From positions 1-6,203 of the forward strand of contig CANJKD010000162.1 of the NCBI GenBank assembly GCA_947474415.1: a stretch of 6,203 nt of DNA, given 5' to 3'. This document shows, piece after piece, positions 1 to 6,173 of this stretch. The DNA is from Burkholderiales bacterium. GTDB lineage: Bacteria; Pseudomonadota; Gammaproteobacteria; Burkholderiales; Burkholderiaceae_C. Every line of letters starts with the position of its first letter. Positions within the stretch are counted from its first letter, which is position 1. The notes below the pieces were generated by a model, which saw nothing but the letters and a program-made list of their open reading frames with translations, was not told where the DNA came from and made no database searches. The position numbers and the translations under genes were made by a program.

Positions 1-599
1 CGGGTGCGCCGGAATTCGTGAACAAGCCGGTGTACCGCATCGGCACGCTGTGCCGGTTGGTCGAAAAAAAGGGGGTGGATGACCTGCTTCGTGCCCTGGT
101 GCTGTTGCGCAGTGCGCCGTGGCAGCTTGAATTGAGCATCGCCGGCGACGGCCCGTTGCTTGCCGAACTGGAGCAGTTGGTCGACGACTTACAGCTCCGA
201 TCCAGCGTGACCTTCCTTGGCCCGCTCGGCCATGCGAGCGTGGCCGAATGGATGCACTCCCTCGATGCTTTTGTGGTGGCCTGCAAGAAGGACTCAAACG
301 GTGACATGGACGGAATCCCGGTGGTGCTGATGGAAGCCATGTCACAGCGCGTGCCGGTGGTGTCGACACGCCTGTCGGGCATCCCTGAGCTGGTGGTGCA
401 TGACAGCACGGGGCTGCTGGCCTCGCCGGCCGACCCAGCATCGCTGGCCCACGAGTTGCACCGCCTGCTAGACAGCCCGGCATTGCGCTCGCGCCTGGCC
501 GAGGCGGCTGTTCTTCATGTGGAGGCAGAGTTCGGCCAGGAAGTGAACCTTGATCGGTTGCAGGGATACTTCACGCCCTTGGCTGCCACTCAAGCCTGA
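1..599 (+). CDS. Glycosyltransferase family 4 (GT4), C-terminal part, 5'-truncated
   Basis: This is the nucleotide-sugar-binding C-terminal half of a GT-B fold, retaining-type glycosyltransferase. It probably adds one sugar to a lipid-linked oligosaccharide in the cytoplasm. The frame is open to the left edge (first full codon at 3), so the GTG at 18 is an internal Val and the real start lies outside the window; 198 residues are visible. Typical GT4 signatures are present: YRIGTLCRLVEKKGVDDLLRA (residues 11-31), the IAGDGP loop (47-51), FLGPLG (71-76), and the donor-site segment DGIPVVLMEAM (103-113). The last is the E-x7-E motif with Asp103 in the first position and Glu111 in the second, as often seen in capsule and EPS GT4 enzymes. 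GIPELV and GLLASPADP follow, as is usual. The gene ends 19 nt before the GT2 gene. The family is clear; donor and acceptor sugars cannot be read from the sequence. An A7G5 run lies at 64-75. Confidence 0.9.
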   Translation, partial: GAPEFVNKPVYRIGTLCRLVEKKGVDDLLRALVLLRSAPWQLELSIAGDGPLLAELEQLVDDLQLRSSVTFLGPLGHASVAEWMHSLDAFVVACKKDSNGDMDGIPVVLMEAMSQRVPVVSTRLSGIPELVVHDSTGLLASPADPASLAHELHRLLDSPALRSRLAEAAVLHVEAEFGQEVNLDRLQGYFTPLAATQA

Positions 600-618
600 G
601 CTCGGCTCGTCAACACGC

Positions 619-1539
619 ATGAACATGAACCGCAGCTACCTGCTCATCTCGCCCGGCCGCAATGAGGCGCAATACATGCGCCAGACGCTCGACAGCGTCA
701 TCGCGCAAAGCGTGCGCCCGGCGCTTTGGGTGATCGTGGACGACGGCTCCACTGATGATTCGCCCGCCATCCTGGCCGACTACGCGGCCCGGCACGACTG
801 GATCCGCATCGTGACCCGCAAAGACCGCGGCAAGCGCGCCGTGGGGCCGGGCGTAATCGAAGCCTTCTACGCCGGCTATGAAACGATTCGGCCGGAAGAC
901 TACGAATACCTCTGCAAGCTCGACCTCGACCTGATCCTGCCGCCGCTCTACTTCGAAACGCTGATGCAGCGCATGGAAGCTGACACGCGCATTGCCACCT
1001 GCAGCGGCAAGTCCTACATCCACCAAGACGGCGAGTTCGTGAGCGAACGCCATGGCGACGAAACCTCGATCGGTGCCACCAAGTTCTACCGCCGCGAGCG
1101 CTTCCAGGCCCTGGGCGGTTTCGTGCGAGAGGTGATGTGGGACGGCATCGATGTGCACCGCTGCCGCATGATGGGCTGGCAGGCCTGCAGCTGGGACGTG
1201 CCCGAGCTGCGCTTCACGCACCTGCGCCCGCAAGGCACCAGCCAGGTGGGCGCGATGACGGGCCGCATGCGCCATGGCTTCGGCCAATACTTCATGGGCA
1301 CGAGCCCGATCTACATGCTGGCGAACGCGGTGAACCGCTTCACCGAGCGGCCCTACGTGTTGGCGGGCCTGGCCATGTGGTGGGGTTATGTGTGGGCCTG
1401 GCTGCAGCGCAAGCCGCGCTACGAGAACCTTGAATTCCGCCGCTTCCTGCGCCACTGGCAGTGGCGTGCGCTGCTGGTGGGGAAGAAGCGTGCAGTCGAT
1501 GAAGTGTTGGTTGCGGCCCGGCCACGCCGACAAGGCTGA
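619..1539 (+). CDS. Glycosyltransferase family 2 (GT-A fold)
   Basis: This is a probable inverting glycosyltransferase that transfers a sugar from a nucleotide donor during repeat-unit assembly. From ATG 619 it is 306 aa. The N-terminus has the GT2 pattern: LLISPGRNEAQYMRQTLDSV (residues 8-27), then VIVDDGSTDDS (38-48) with the nucleotide-binding Asp pair 41-42. The metal-binding DxD is D102-L-D104 in KLDLDLILP. A downstream WDGIDVHRCRMMGW segment (174-187) corresponds to the acceptor-side region where the catalytic base usually lies. A hydrophobic, Trp-rich stretch (about 246-262) could associate with the membrane. The frame stays open upstream to 550, but that extension overlaps the preceding gene and has no GT2 similarity. 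ATG 619 (or 625, two codons later) directly precedes the first beta strand. No strong Shine-Dalgarno sequence is visible, so translational coupling to the preceding gene is possible. The exact linkage made is unknown. Confidence 0.9.
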   Translation: MNMNRSYLLISPGRNEAQYMRQTLDSVIAQSVRPALWVIVDDGSTDDSPAILADYAARHDWIRIVTRKDRGKRAVGPGVIEAFYAGYETIRPEDYEYLCKLDLDLILPPLYFETLMQRMEADTRIATCSGKSYIHQDGEFVSERHGDETSIGATKFYRRERFQALGGFVREVMWDGIDVHRCRMMGWQACSWDVPELRFTHLRPQGTSQVGAMTGRMRHGFGQYFMGTSPIYMLANAVNRFTERPYVLAGLAMWWGYVWAWLQRKPRYENLEFRRFLRHWQWRALLVGKKRAVDEVLVAARPRRQG

Positions 1540-1557
1540 GGCGCGACGGCAGGCCGC

Positions 1558-2712
1558 ATGATCATCAATCACGTGAAAGAACGCGCGCAGTCGATGGGCC
1601 GTCACCGGGCTTCACCTTCGGTCAGGTTTGCCCTGAAGCAGGTCGCCGCAAGGCTGCAGTCCATCGCCGGGAAAGCATGCTTCTGGCGCTGGGAATTGAC
1701 CCGCCTGCCAGCACCGGCAGAAGCACCGGGCCGGGTCATGTATTTCGGCAGGTCGGACAAGCGCGCTCTCGCAGTGGAGTTGCTGGGGCTTGAGGCGGGC
1801 GCAGGCGAAGGAAGCCCGGCCGGGCGGCATGGCGTCGTCTGGGTCAGCGAGTTGCCGCTGCCAAATTCGGTGCGCGTGCCCGCCTACTTGCGGGCCGTGG
1901 TTCCGCTGGGCGGGTCACTGGAAGCCATCGTGGCGGCCTACCCCGAGAACCTGCGGCGATCACTGCGCCGCCAGCGGGTGGCCTGCCACACCCGGCCCGT
2001 GACGGACGAAGTGGAAATGGAACGCGTTGACCGCGAGATGCTCAGGCCTTATGCGCTTGCACGGCATGGCGCATCCGCAGCCCAGGTTTCGGCCAGCGCG
2101 GTGCAAGACATCGCCAAGGGCCGAGGGCGCCTGACGCTGGTGCTGTGCGGAACCGAAGAGGTGGGTTGCCACCTCGGCTTTCCGCAGACCCGGGCGGGTG
2201 TGCGCTTCTGGGTGTCGGTTCGCTTCGGGTTTCCGAAAGCTGTGTTCGACGACCGCAAGCGGCTGCGCGAGATCAACTCGGTGAACACCTACTTCGAGAT
2301 GGAAGCCGCGCACCGAGACGGTTGTGCACACTACGACATCGGCGATTGCCTGGGGCGCCCGGACGACGGCTTGCTGCAATGGAAGAGCGCACGCGGTGGC
2401 CACCTCGACGCGGCCCTGATTCATGAGCACTTCTACGTGCTCTTGCCCGAGCAGGCGGCCCCGGCGATGCTCTGGCACGCACCCATCTTTGGTGAAAAGG
2501 CGGGTACGCTGACCCTTCATCTGGGGCTGCCTGAGGGCCGCACCGATGACCAGGCCTTGGCCCGCTTTCGGGAACTGAGGTTCAGCGGCATGCACAAGAT
2601 CTGCCTGCATTGCGCACGCGCGCCCGGTGCGCCATTGGTCAATGCCGTACGCGCGCTGTGCGCCCGCACGCCGGTGAGTTCCGTCGAGGTGCGGCTCGCG
2701 CCGCAAGGCTGA
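1558..2712 (+). CDS. GNAT/FemAB-like acyltransferase (Acetyltransf_6-type), putative
   Basis: This 384 aa soluble-looking protein has no signal peptide or clear membrane helix. The central part resembles the GNAT/FemAB-like superfamily often found in polysaccharide clusters. PENLRRSLRRQRV (residues 129-141) matches the N-x-R-R-S-x-R-R-x-R pattern of those proteins. A strand-rich core follows (RLTLVLCGTEEVGCHLGF, 191-208), then a helix with YFEMEAAHRDGCAHYDIGDCLGRPDDGLLQWKSARGG (245-281). The last segment recalls the 'DlG ... G...fK...Gg' end of Acetyltransf_6 domains. The first ~115 residues and the last ~90 are not recognised. By analogy it might acylate an amino sugar or a glycan, but no catalytic residue can be assigned. 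ATG 1558 has a weak GGCAGG at 1548-1553 with short spacing; ATG 1594 (residue 13) is an alternative start. It lies 18 nt after the GT2 gene. Fold assignment is moderate; function is inferred from context only. Confidence 0.65.
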   Translation: MIINHVKERAQSMGRHRASPSVRFALKQVAARLQSIAGKACFWRWELTRLPAPAEAPGRVMYFGRSDKRALAVELLGLEAGAGEGSPAGRHGVVWVSELPLPNSVRVPAYLRAVVPLGGSLEAIVAAYPENLRRSLRRQRVACHTRPVTDEVEMERVDREMLRPYALARHGASAAQVSASAVQDIAKGRGRLTLVLCGTEEVGCHLGFPQTRAGVRFWVSVRFGFPKAVFDDRKRLREINSVNTYFEMEAAHRDGCAHYDIGDCLGRPDDGLLQWKSARGGHLDAALIHEHFYVLLPEQAAPAMLWHAPIFGEKAGTLTLHLGLPEGRTDDQALARFRELRFSGMHKICLHCARAPGAPLVNAVRALCARTPVSSVEVRLAPQG

Positions 2713-2744
2713 AACGCCTGCCCTCACCGCCCTGCCCCACCGCC

Positions 2745-3578
2745 ATGAAAGACGACTCCATGCAAGCCACCGCCGCGGTACCCCAACCGCCCGCCGCTCC
2801 CTGGCCGCGCTCGCGCATGCTCAATGTGTGGGTCGACAACCTGAGCATGAAGCAGCTGATGGAGAAGCTCGATGCGGGCATCGTCTTCACGCTGAACCCT
2901 GACCACCTGTTTCACCTGCAGCGCCACCGCGCTTTCTATAACGCCTACCGGCAGGCCGACTTCATCACCTCCGACAGCAAATACGTGTACTGGGGCCTGG
3001 GCTGGATCGGCCGGCGCATCCAGGAAAAGGTGTCTGGCTCCGATATCGTGCCCGCCTATTGCGCCCACCATGCCAACAACCCGGCGGTGCGGGTCTTTCT
3101 GCTCGGCGCAGCACCCGGCATTGCACAGAAGGCGCTCGAAAACATCAACGCCCGCGCCGGTCGCGAGGTGGTGATCGGGGCGCATTCACCGTCGATGAAG
3201 TTCGTGAATGACGAGCAGGAAATCGCCGATGTGATTCGCCTGATCAACGACAGCGGCGCCACTTGTTTGATCATCGGCCTGGGTGCGCCGAAGCAGGAAA
3301 TCTGGATCACGCAATACCGCCACGCCATGCCGAAGGTGAAGGTCTACATGGGCGTGGGCGCCACCATTGACTACGAAGCAGGCGCCGTGAAGCGCGCGCC
3401 GCGCTGGATGACGCGCATCGGCCTCGAATGGCTGTACCGCATCACGACCGAACCGCTGCGCTACTGGCGGCGCTACCTGCGCGACATGGAATACTTCTGG
3501 CTGCTGCTGCTCGACGGGCTGGGCCTGTACAAATCGCCGATGCAGCCGGGCACGCCCGCCGCATCGACCAAGGTCTGA
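2745..3578 (+). CDS. WecG/TagA/CpsF family glycosyltransferase (GT26)
   Basis: Enzymes of this family transfer N-acetylmannosamine, its uronic acid or glucose-type sugars onto undecaprenyl-linked acceptors at the cytoplasmic membrane. The product is 277 aa from ATG 2745. Family motifs appear in order: FTLNPDHLFHLQ (48-59, with the conserved Thr49 and Asn51), ADFITSDSKYVYW (71-83, Asp77 at the position of the proposed catalytic Asp of TagA), EKVSGSDIV (94-102), VFLLGAAPGIAQKALENI (117-134), IIGLGAPKQEIW (176-187), and VGATIDYEAG (204-213). The basic tail RAPRWMTRIGLEWLYRITTEPLRYWRRYL (217-245) is the C-terminal appendage that peripherally anchors and activates these enzymes. The common D-G after the catalytic position is D-S here. 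The frame extends back to 2610, but that part overlaps gene 3 and is compositionally a shadow. ATG 2745 or ATG 2760 is likely, and neither has a good Shine-Dalgarno sequence; ATG 2817 is also possible. Sugar specificity is unknown, so no gene symbol is given. Confidence 0.92.
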   Translation: MKDDSMQATAAVPQPPAAPWPRSRMLNVWVDNLSMKQLMEKLDAGIVFTLNPDHLFHLQRHRAFYNAYRQADFITSDSKYVYWGLGWIGRRIQEKVSGSDIVPAYCAHHANNPAVRVFLLGAAPGIAQKALENINARAGREVVIGAHSPSMKFVNDEQEIADVIRLINDSGATCLIIGLGAPKQEIWITQYRHAMPKVKVYMGVGATIDYEAGAVKRAPRWMTRIGLEWLYRITTEPLRYWRRYLRDMEYFWLLLLDGLGLYKSPMQPGTPAASTKV

Positions 3579-3617
3579 GCCGCCGTCACCCACCCTTTTT
3601 TTGATGGAACACCACCG

Positions 3618-4694
3618 ATGATTCGTACCGCCATGGTCGGCCTGGGCAAGATGGGTCTGTCGCACCTCGCGATCCTGCGCGCCCACCCCGAACTGGATCT
3701 GGTCGCGGGCTGCGACTCCACCGCCTACCTCACCGACATCCTGACCAAGTATTCCGGCCTGAAGTGCTACGACGACTTCGACCGCATGCTGGAACAGGAG
3801 CCGCTCGATGCGCTGGTGGTGGCCACGCCCTCGAAGCTGCACGCGCCGATGGTGGAGAAGGCGCTGAACCGCGGCCTGCACGTGTTCTGCGAGAAGCCTT
3901 TCGTTCTTGATGTGCACGACGGCGAGAAGCTGGTGTCGCTGGCGGAAAGCAAGGGCCTGGTGAACCAGGTGGGTTACCACTATCGCTTCGTCGGCGCGTT
4001 CAAGGAAGCGGCGCGCGTCGTGGCGTCGGGCGCACTGGGCACGGTTCACCATGTGCGCGCCGAAGCCTACGGCCCGGTGGTGCTGCGGACCAAGGGCGGC
4101 ACCTGGCGCTCGGCCAAAAGCGAAGGCGGCGGCGCGTTGTATGACTACGCTTGCCACGCGATCGACCTCGTCAACTTCGTCGTCGGCCCGCCGGCGGCGG
4201 TAGACGGCGTGGTGCGGCACGGCGTGTTCTCGCGAGACGTGGACGACGAGATCTATTGCACGCTGCGCTATGCCGACGGCTGCAGCGGCCAGCTCAGCGT
4301 GAACTGGAGCGACGAGAGCTTCCGCAAGATGTCGACCAAGGTGTCGGTCTGGGGCACGAACGGCCGCATCAACGCCGACCGCCAGGAATGCCAGATCTTC
4401 CTGCGCGAGCCGCAAGCCGCACTGCCCGGCATGGGCAAGGGCTGGACGATCCGCTACACGACCGACCTGACCGAGGAGGTCTGGTACTACCTGCGCGGCG
4501 AAGAGTATTCGGCGCAGATCGACTACTTCGCGAAGAGCATCGCGGCGCGCCGCGTTGATGGCACGAACACCTTCCGTTCGGCCCTCGAAGCCGACCGCCT
4601 GGTCTCGATGATCACCGGCCAGACGGCGGGCAGCATGCCGCCGCCCAGCGCGCAGCCGGCCCGCAAGGGCGTGCTCTCGCGCCTGTTCACGTGA
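3618..4694 (+). CDS. Gfo/Idh/MocA family NAD(P)-dependent oxidoreductase
   Basis: This predicted cytoplasmic dehydrogenase acts on a sugar, nucleotide sugar or cyclitol; in polysaccharide clusters such enzymes often make a keto-sugar for later modification. At 358 aa it has the usual family length. The Rossmann fold opens at once with MVGLGKMGLSHL (residues 6-17, GxGxxG at 8-13). VVATPSKLHAPMVEKAL (67-83) follows, then the family hallmark CEKPF (91-95), whose Lys93 usually helps catalysis. The C-terminal domain has GGGALYDYACHAIDL (170-184), with Asp176 and His180 matching the conserved D-x3-H pair that binds substrate. The last ~20 residues are a Pro/Ala-rich tail with a basic end (RKGVLSRLFT). 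ATG 3618 has GGAA (3606-3609) upstream at good spacing. The gene lies 39 nt after the GT26 gene and its stop overlaps a possible ATG of the next gene. Family is certain; substrate is unknown. Close relatives of WlbA-type UDP-sugar-acid dehydrogenases are one possibility. Confidence 0.93.
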   Translation: MIRTAMVGLGKMGLSHLAILRAHPELDLVAGCDSTAYLTDILTKYSGLKCYDDFDRMLEQEPLDALVVATPSKLHAPMVEKALNRGLHVFCEKPFVLDVHDGEKLVSLAESKGLVNQVGYHYRFVGAFKEAARVVASGALGTVHHVRAEAYGPVVLRTKGGTWRSAKSEGGGALYDYACHAIDLVNFVVGPPAAVDGVVRHGVFSRDVDDEIYCTLRYADGCSGQLSVNWSDESFRKMSTKVSVWGTNGRINADRQECQIFLREPQAALPGMGKGWTIRYTTDLTEEVWYYLRGEEYSAQIDYFAKSIAARRVDGTNTFRSALEADRLVSMITGQTAGSMPPPSAQPARKGVLSRLFT

Positions 4695-4696
4695 TG
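4692..4696 (+). promoter_or_regulatory. TGATG stop/start overlap (alternative start of next gene)
   Basis: The TGA stop of the oxidoreductase gene (4692-4694) shares its A with an ATG (4694-4696) in the frame of the next gene; a GTG also sits at 4691. If used, this start would add nine residues (MAPAQGNTV) and give tight translational coupling through termination-reinitiation. The ATG at 4721 has a much better ribosome binding site and begins where the recognisable protein begins, so the overlap is probably not the main start. Confidence 0.35.
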
Positions 4697-4706
4697 GCGC
4701 CCGCCC

Positions 4707-4711
4707 AAGGA
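4707..4711 (+). promoter_or_regulatory. Ribosome binding site AAGGA for the gene at 4721
   Basis: AAGGA, followed by AACACCGTC, lies 9 nt before ATG 4721. It is one of the best Shine-Dalgarno matches in the window, and it decides the start of the following gene in favour of ATG 4721 over ATG 4694 or GTG 4691. Confidence 0.7.
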
Positions 4712-4720
4712 AACACCGTC

Positions 4721-5599
4721 ATGGATCGAGTTCTTTTTGGCGACAACCAGTTCTTCGGCGTGAACCACATGTCGGAAGACAAGGCACGCGCGCAGTCAAT
4801 GAAGTTCCAGGAAACGCAGGCGATCCTCGATGTGCTGGATGCCGCTTACCAGGAAGGCATTCGCACCTTCATGTGCACCACGCACGACCGCATGGGCGAG
4901 GTCTGCGACTACTTCCGCGCCAACGTGGCCAAGTACCCCGACTACCGCTTCTACCCGTGCATGCCTTACGCGCACAAGTACGCTAACGCAGTCACGGAGC
5001 ACGGCATGATCGAGGCGCTGCGCCTGTTCCTGCCCCACGACGGCGCCATCGGCGCGATGCTCAAGGGTGGCTTGGCGCTGGCGAACAAGGACGTCGAGGC
5101 GATCATGCAGCTGCTGATCGACGCCGAGATGAAGATGTTCCACGGCCTTGCTACGCCGGTGGTGTTCATGCAGAACGTGATCACCGACCTGCTGCTCGGC
5201 CTGAAGATGAACGACACCTTCCGCATGTTCCACGACCACGTGCGCGACAAGTACAACGCCGAGCCTGGCTTCATCACGATGAACGTGCCGCGCCTGCTCG
5301 ACGTGCTCGACGGGCTGGGCGTCGTCAACCCGATCGTCTGCGCGAACATCAACAAGATCGGCTTCCGCATGTGCGGCGGCGTGGCCGTGTACGAAGACGC
5401 GATCGCCAAGCGGCCGTTCCGGCCGGTGGCGATGTCGGTGCTGGCCTCAGGCGCGATCGCACCGCGCGAGGCCATCGAGTACATCTGCCAGCAACCCAGG
5501 ATCGAATCCATCGTGTTCGGGGCGTCGAGCCGCGGCAACATTCGGCAGACGAAGGCCTTGATCGATGAGCTGAGCACTGGAGCCGTTGCCGAGCCCTGA
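4721..5599 (+). CDS. Conserved-looking protein of unknown function, weakly aldo/keto-reductase-like
   Basis: This 292 aa cytoplasmic protein has no signal peptide. It begins MDRVLFGDNQFFGVNHMSEDKA, a G-D-N-Q-F-F-G-V-N-H motif that I associate with unnamed proteins in polysaccharide clusters. The alternation of strands and helices suggests a TIM barrel: an LDAAYQEGIRTFMCTTHDRMGEV segment (39-61) sits where aldo/keto reductases have 'G-x-x-x-x-D-T-A...G', and the end, VLASGAIAPREAIEYICQQPRIESIVFGASSRGNIRQTKALID (240-282), resembles the AKR C-terminal cofactor loop (G-A-S/T ... N). However, the usual DTA Asp and the Tyr, Lys and His of the AKR tetrad are not evident. The region is instead rich in Cys and His (Cys52, His55, Cys62, Cys80, His85, His94, His106), which could suggest metal binding or a different reaction. 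It follows the Gfo/Idh/MocA gene closely, so a shared pathway for a modified sugar is likely. The coding call is firm; the function is unknown. Confidence 0.85.
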   Translation: MDRVLFGDNQFFGVNHMSEDKARAQSMKFQETQAILDVLDAAYQEGIRTFMCTTHDRMGEVCDYFRANVAKYPDYRFYPCMPYAHKYANAVTEHGMIEALRLFLPHDGAIGAMLKGGLALANKDVEAIMQLLIDAEMKMFHGLATPVVFMQNVITDLLLGLKMNDTFRMFHDHVRDKYNAEPGFITMNVPRLLDVLDGLGVVNPIVCANINKIGFRMCGGVAVYEDAIAKRPFRPVAMSVLASGAIAPREAIEYICQQPRIESIVFGASSRGNIRQTKALIDELSTGAVAEP

Positions 5600-5603
5600 A
5601 GGG
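5598..5603 (+). promoter_or_regulatory. Ribosome binding site GAAGGG for the gene at 5613
   Basis: GAAGGG overlaps the TGA stop (5597-5599) of the preceding gene and lies 9 nt before ATG 5613. It supports ATG 5613 over the TTG at 5586 or the ATG at 5622, and its overlap with the upstream stop suggests coupled translation. Confidence 0.65.
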
Positions 5604-5612
5604 CCGGCGCGC

Positions 5613-6173
5613 ATGTCGATCATGAATAGATCCGTCTCGCCTGACCGCATTTCAGCGACCGAGCCAGACTGGTCGCGCGAAGCCAAGCAGTTCTGGGCCT
5701 GGTCTCCGCCGCGCTCATTGCTGGCCAGCATTCGCGCCTACCAGCGTCACTGCGGGTCCCACAATCCAGTGCGCATCATGTTGAGGATGTCGGCGACCCT
5801 TCGACACAGGTTTTGGAGTGCGGTGACTGGGGCAGACATTCCAGTGAATTGCCGGCTCGGCGGCGGCCTTTCCCTCCCGCACCCGAATGGCATCGTGATC
5901 CACCCCGGCGCGAGCATCGGCCCGAACTGCATGATCTTTCAGCAGGTGACGATCGGTGCGCGCGACGATGGCCTGCCAAGAGTTGGTGGGCATGTGGACT
6001 TCGGCGCAGGCGCGAAGGTGCTCGGCGGCGTGGTCATCGGAGACCATGCCCGCATAGGTGCCAACTCAGTGGTTCTGGACGACGTGCCGGAGCGCGCCAC
6101 GGTGGTCGGCATCCCGGCCCGGCAGGTTGGCGTGGGTCACGCCGCTCGTCCCCGGCAACCAACGAACAACTGA
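5613..6173 (+). CDS. Serine acetyltransferase-like hexapeptide-repeat acyltransferase
   Basis: This is a predicted acetyl-CoA-dependent O-acetyltransferase with a left-handed beta-helix, 186 aa from ATG 5613. The first ~70 residues are a helical, Trp/Arg-rich lead. The C-terminal half carries hexapeptide repeats: GADIPVNCRLGGGLSLPHPNGIVIHPGASIGPNCMIFQQVTIGA (73-116), then GAGAKVLGGVVIGDHARIGANSVVLDDVPERATVVGIPARQV (131-172). His90 in LPHPNGIVI aligns with the catalytic His of CysE (LDHATGIVV), and the V-T-I-G turn is conserved. The N-terminal domain is shorter than in full CysE (about 270 aa), and the CysE C-terminal tail is absent. This fits the short serine-acetyltransferase homologues found in EPS and capsule clusters, which may acetylate a sugar hydroxyl instead of serine. 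It lies 13 nt after the preceding gene. The family is clear; the true acceptor, serine or a glycan, is undetermined. The tail after residue 173 looks disordered. Confidence 0.88.
   Translation: MSIMNRSVSPDRISATEPDWSREAKQFWAWSPPRSLLASIRAYQRHCGSHNPVRIMLRMSATLRHRFWSAVTGADIPVNCRLGGGLSLPHPNGIVIHPGASIGPNCMIFQQVTIGARDDGLPRVGGHVDFGAGAKVLGGVVIGDHARIGANSVVLDDVPERATVVGIPARQVGVGHAARPRQPTNN

Noticed and set aside
550..618. Upstream extension of the GT2 gene
   Set aside because: It overlaps the GT4 coding end and adds 23 residues before the normal N-terminal beta strand of a GT2 domain.
610..1605. 331-codon open frame on the - strand opposite the GT2 gene
   Set aside because: It mirrors a well supported glycosyltransferase, is dominated by Ala, His, Arg and Val, and shows no domain.
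1960..2727. 255-codon open frame on the - strand opposite gene 3
   Set aside because: Shadow of the + strand gene. Since gene 3 has only moderate family support this was weighed, but the + frame carries the coherent motifs NLRRSLRRQR and DIGDCLG, and the - frame has none.
2610..2744. Upstream extension of the GT26 gene
   Set aside because: The extra 45 residues overlap gene 3, are Arg/Ala-rich and have no GT26 similarity; ATG 2745 or 2760 is more reasonable.
3572..3602. Rho-independent terminator before the oxidoreductase gene
   Set aside because: The T tract is present, but I find no GC-rich stem of useful length just before it, and the downstream gene fits the same operon.
3186..4415. 409-codon open frame on the - strand opposite the GT26 and oxidoreductase genes
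   Set aside because: It spans the end of one clear gene, an intergenic gap and most of another, has His/Ala/Arg-rich low-information sequence and no family motif. Long antisense frames are expected in GC-rich coding DNA.
4966..5577. 203-codon open frame on the - strand opposite gene 6
   Set aside because: Ser/Arg/Met-rich translation typical of an antisense shadow; the + strand gene has a good ribosome binding site and structured sequence.
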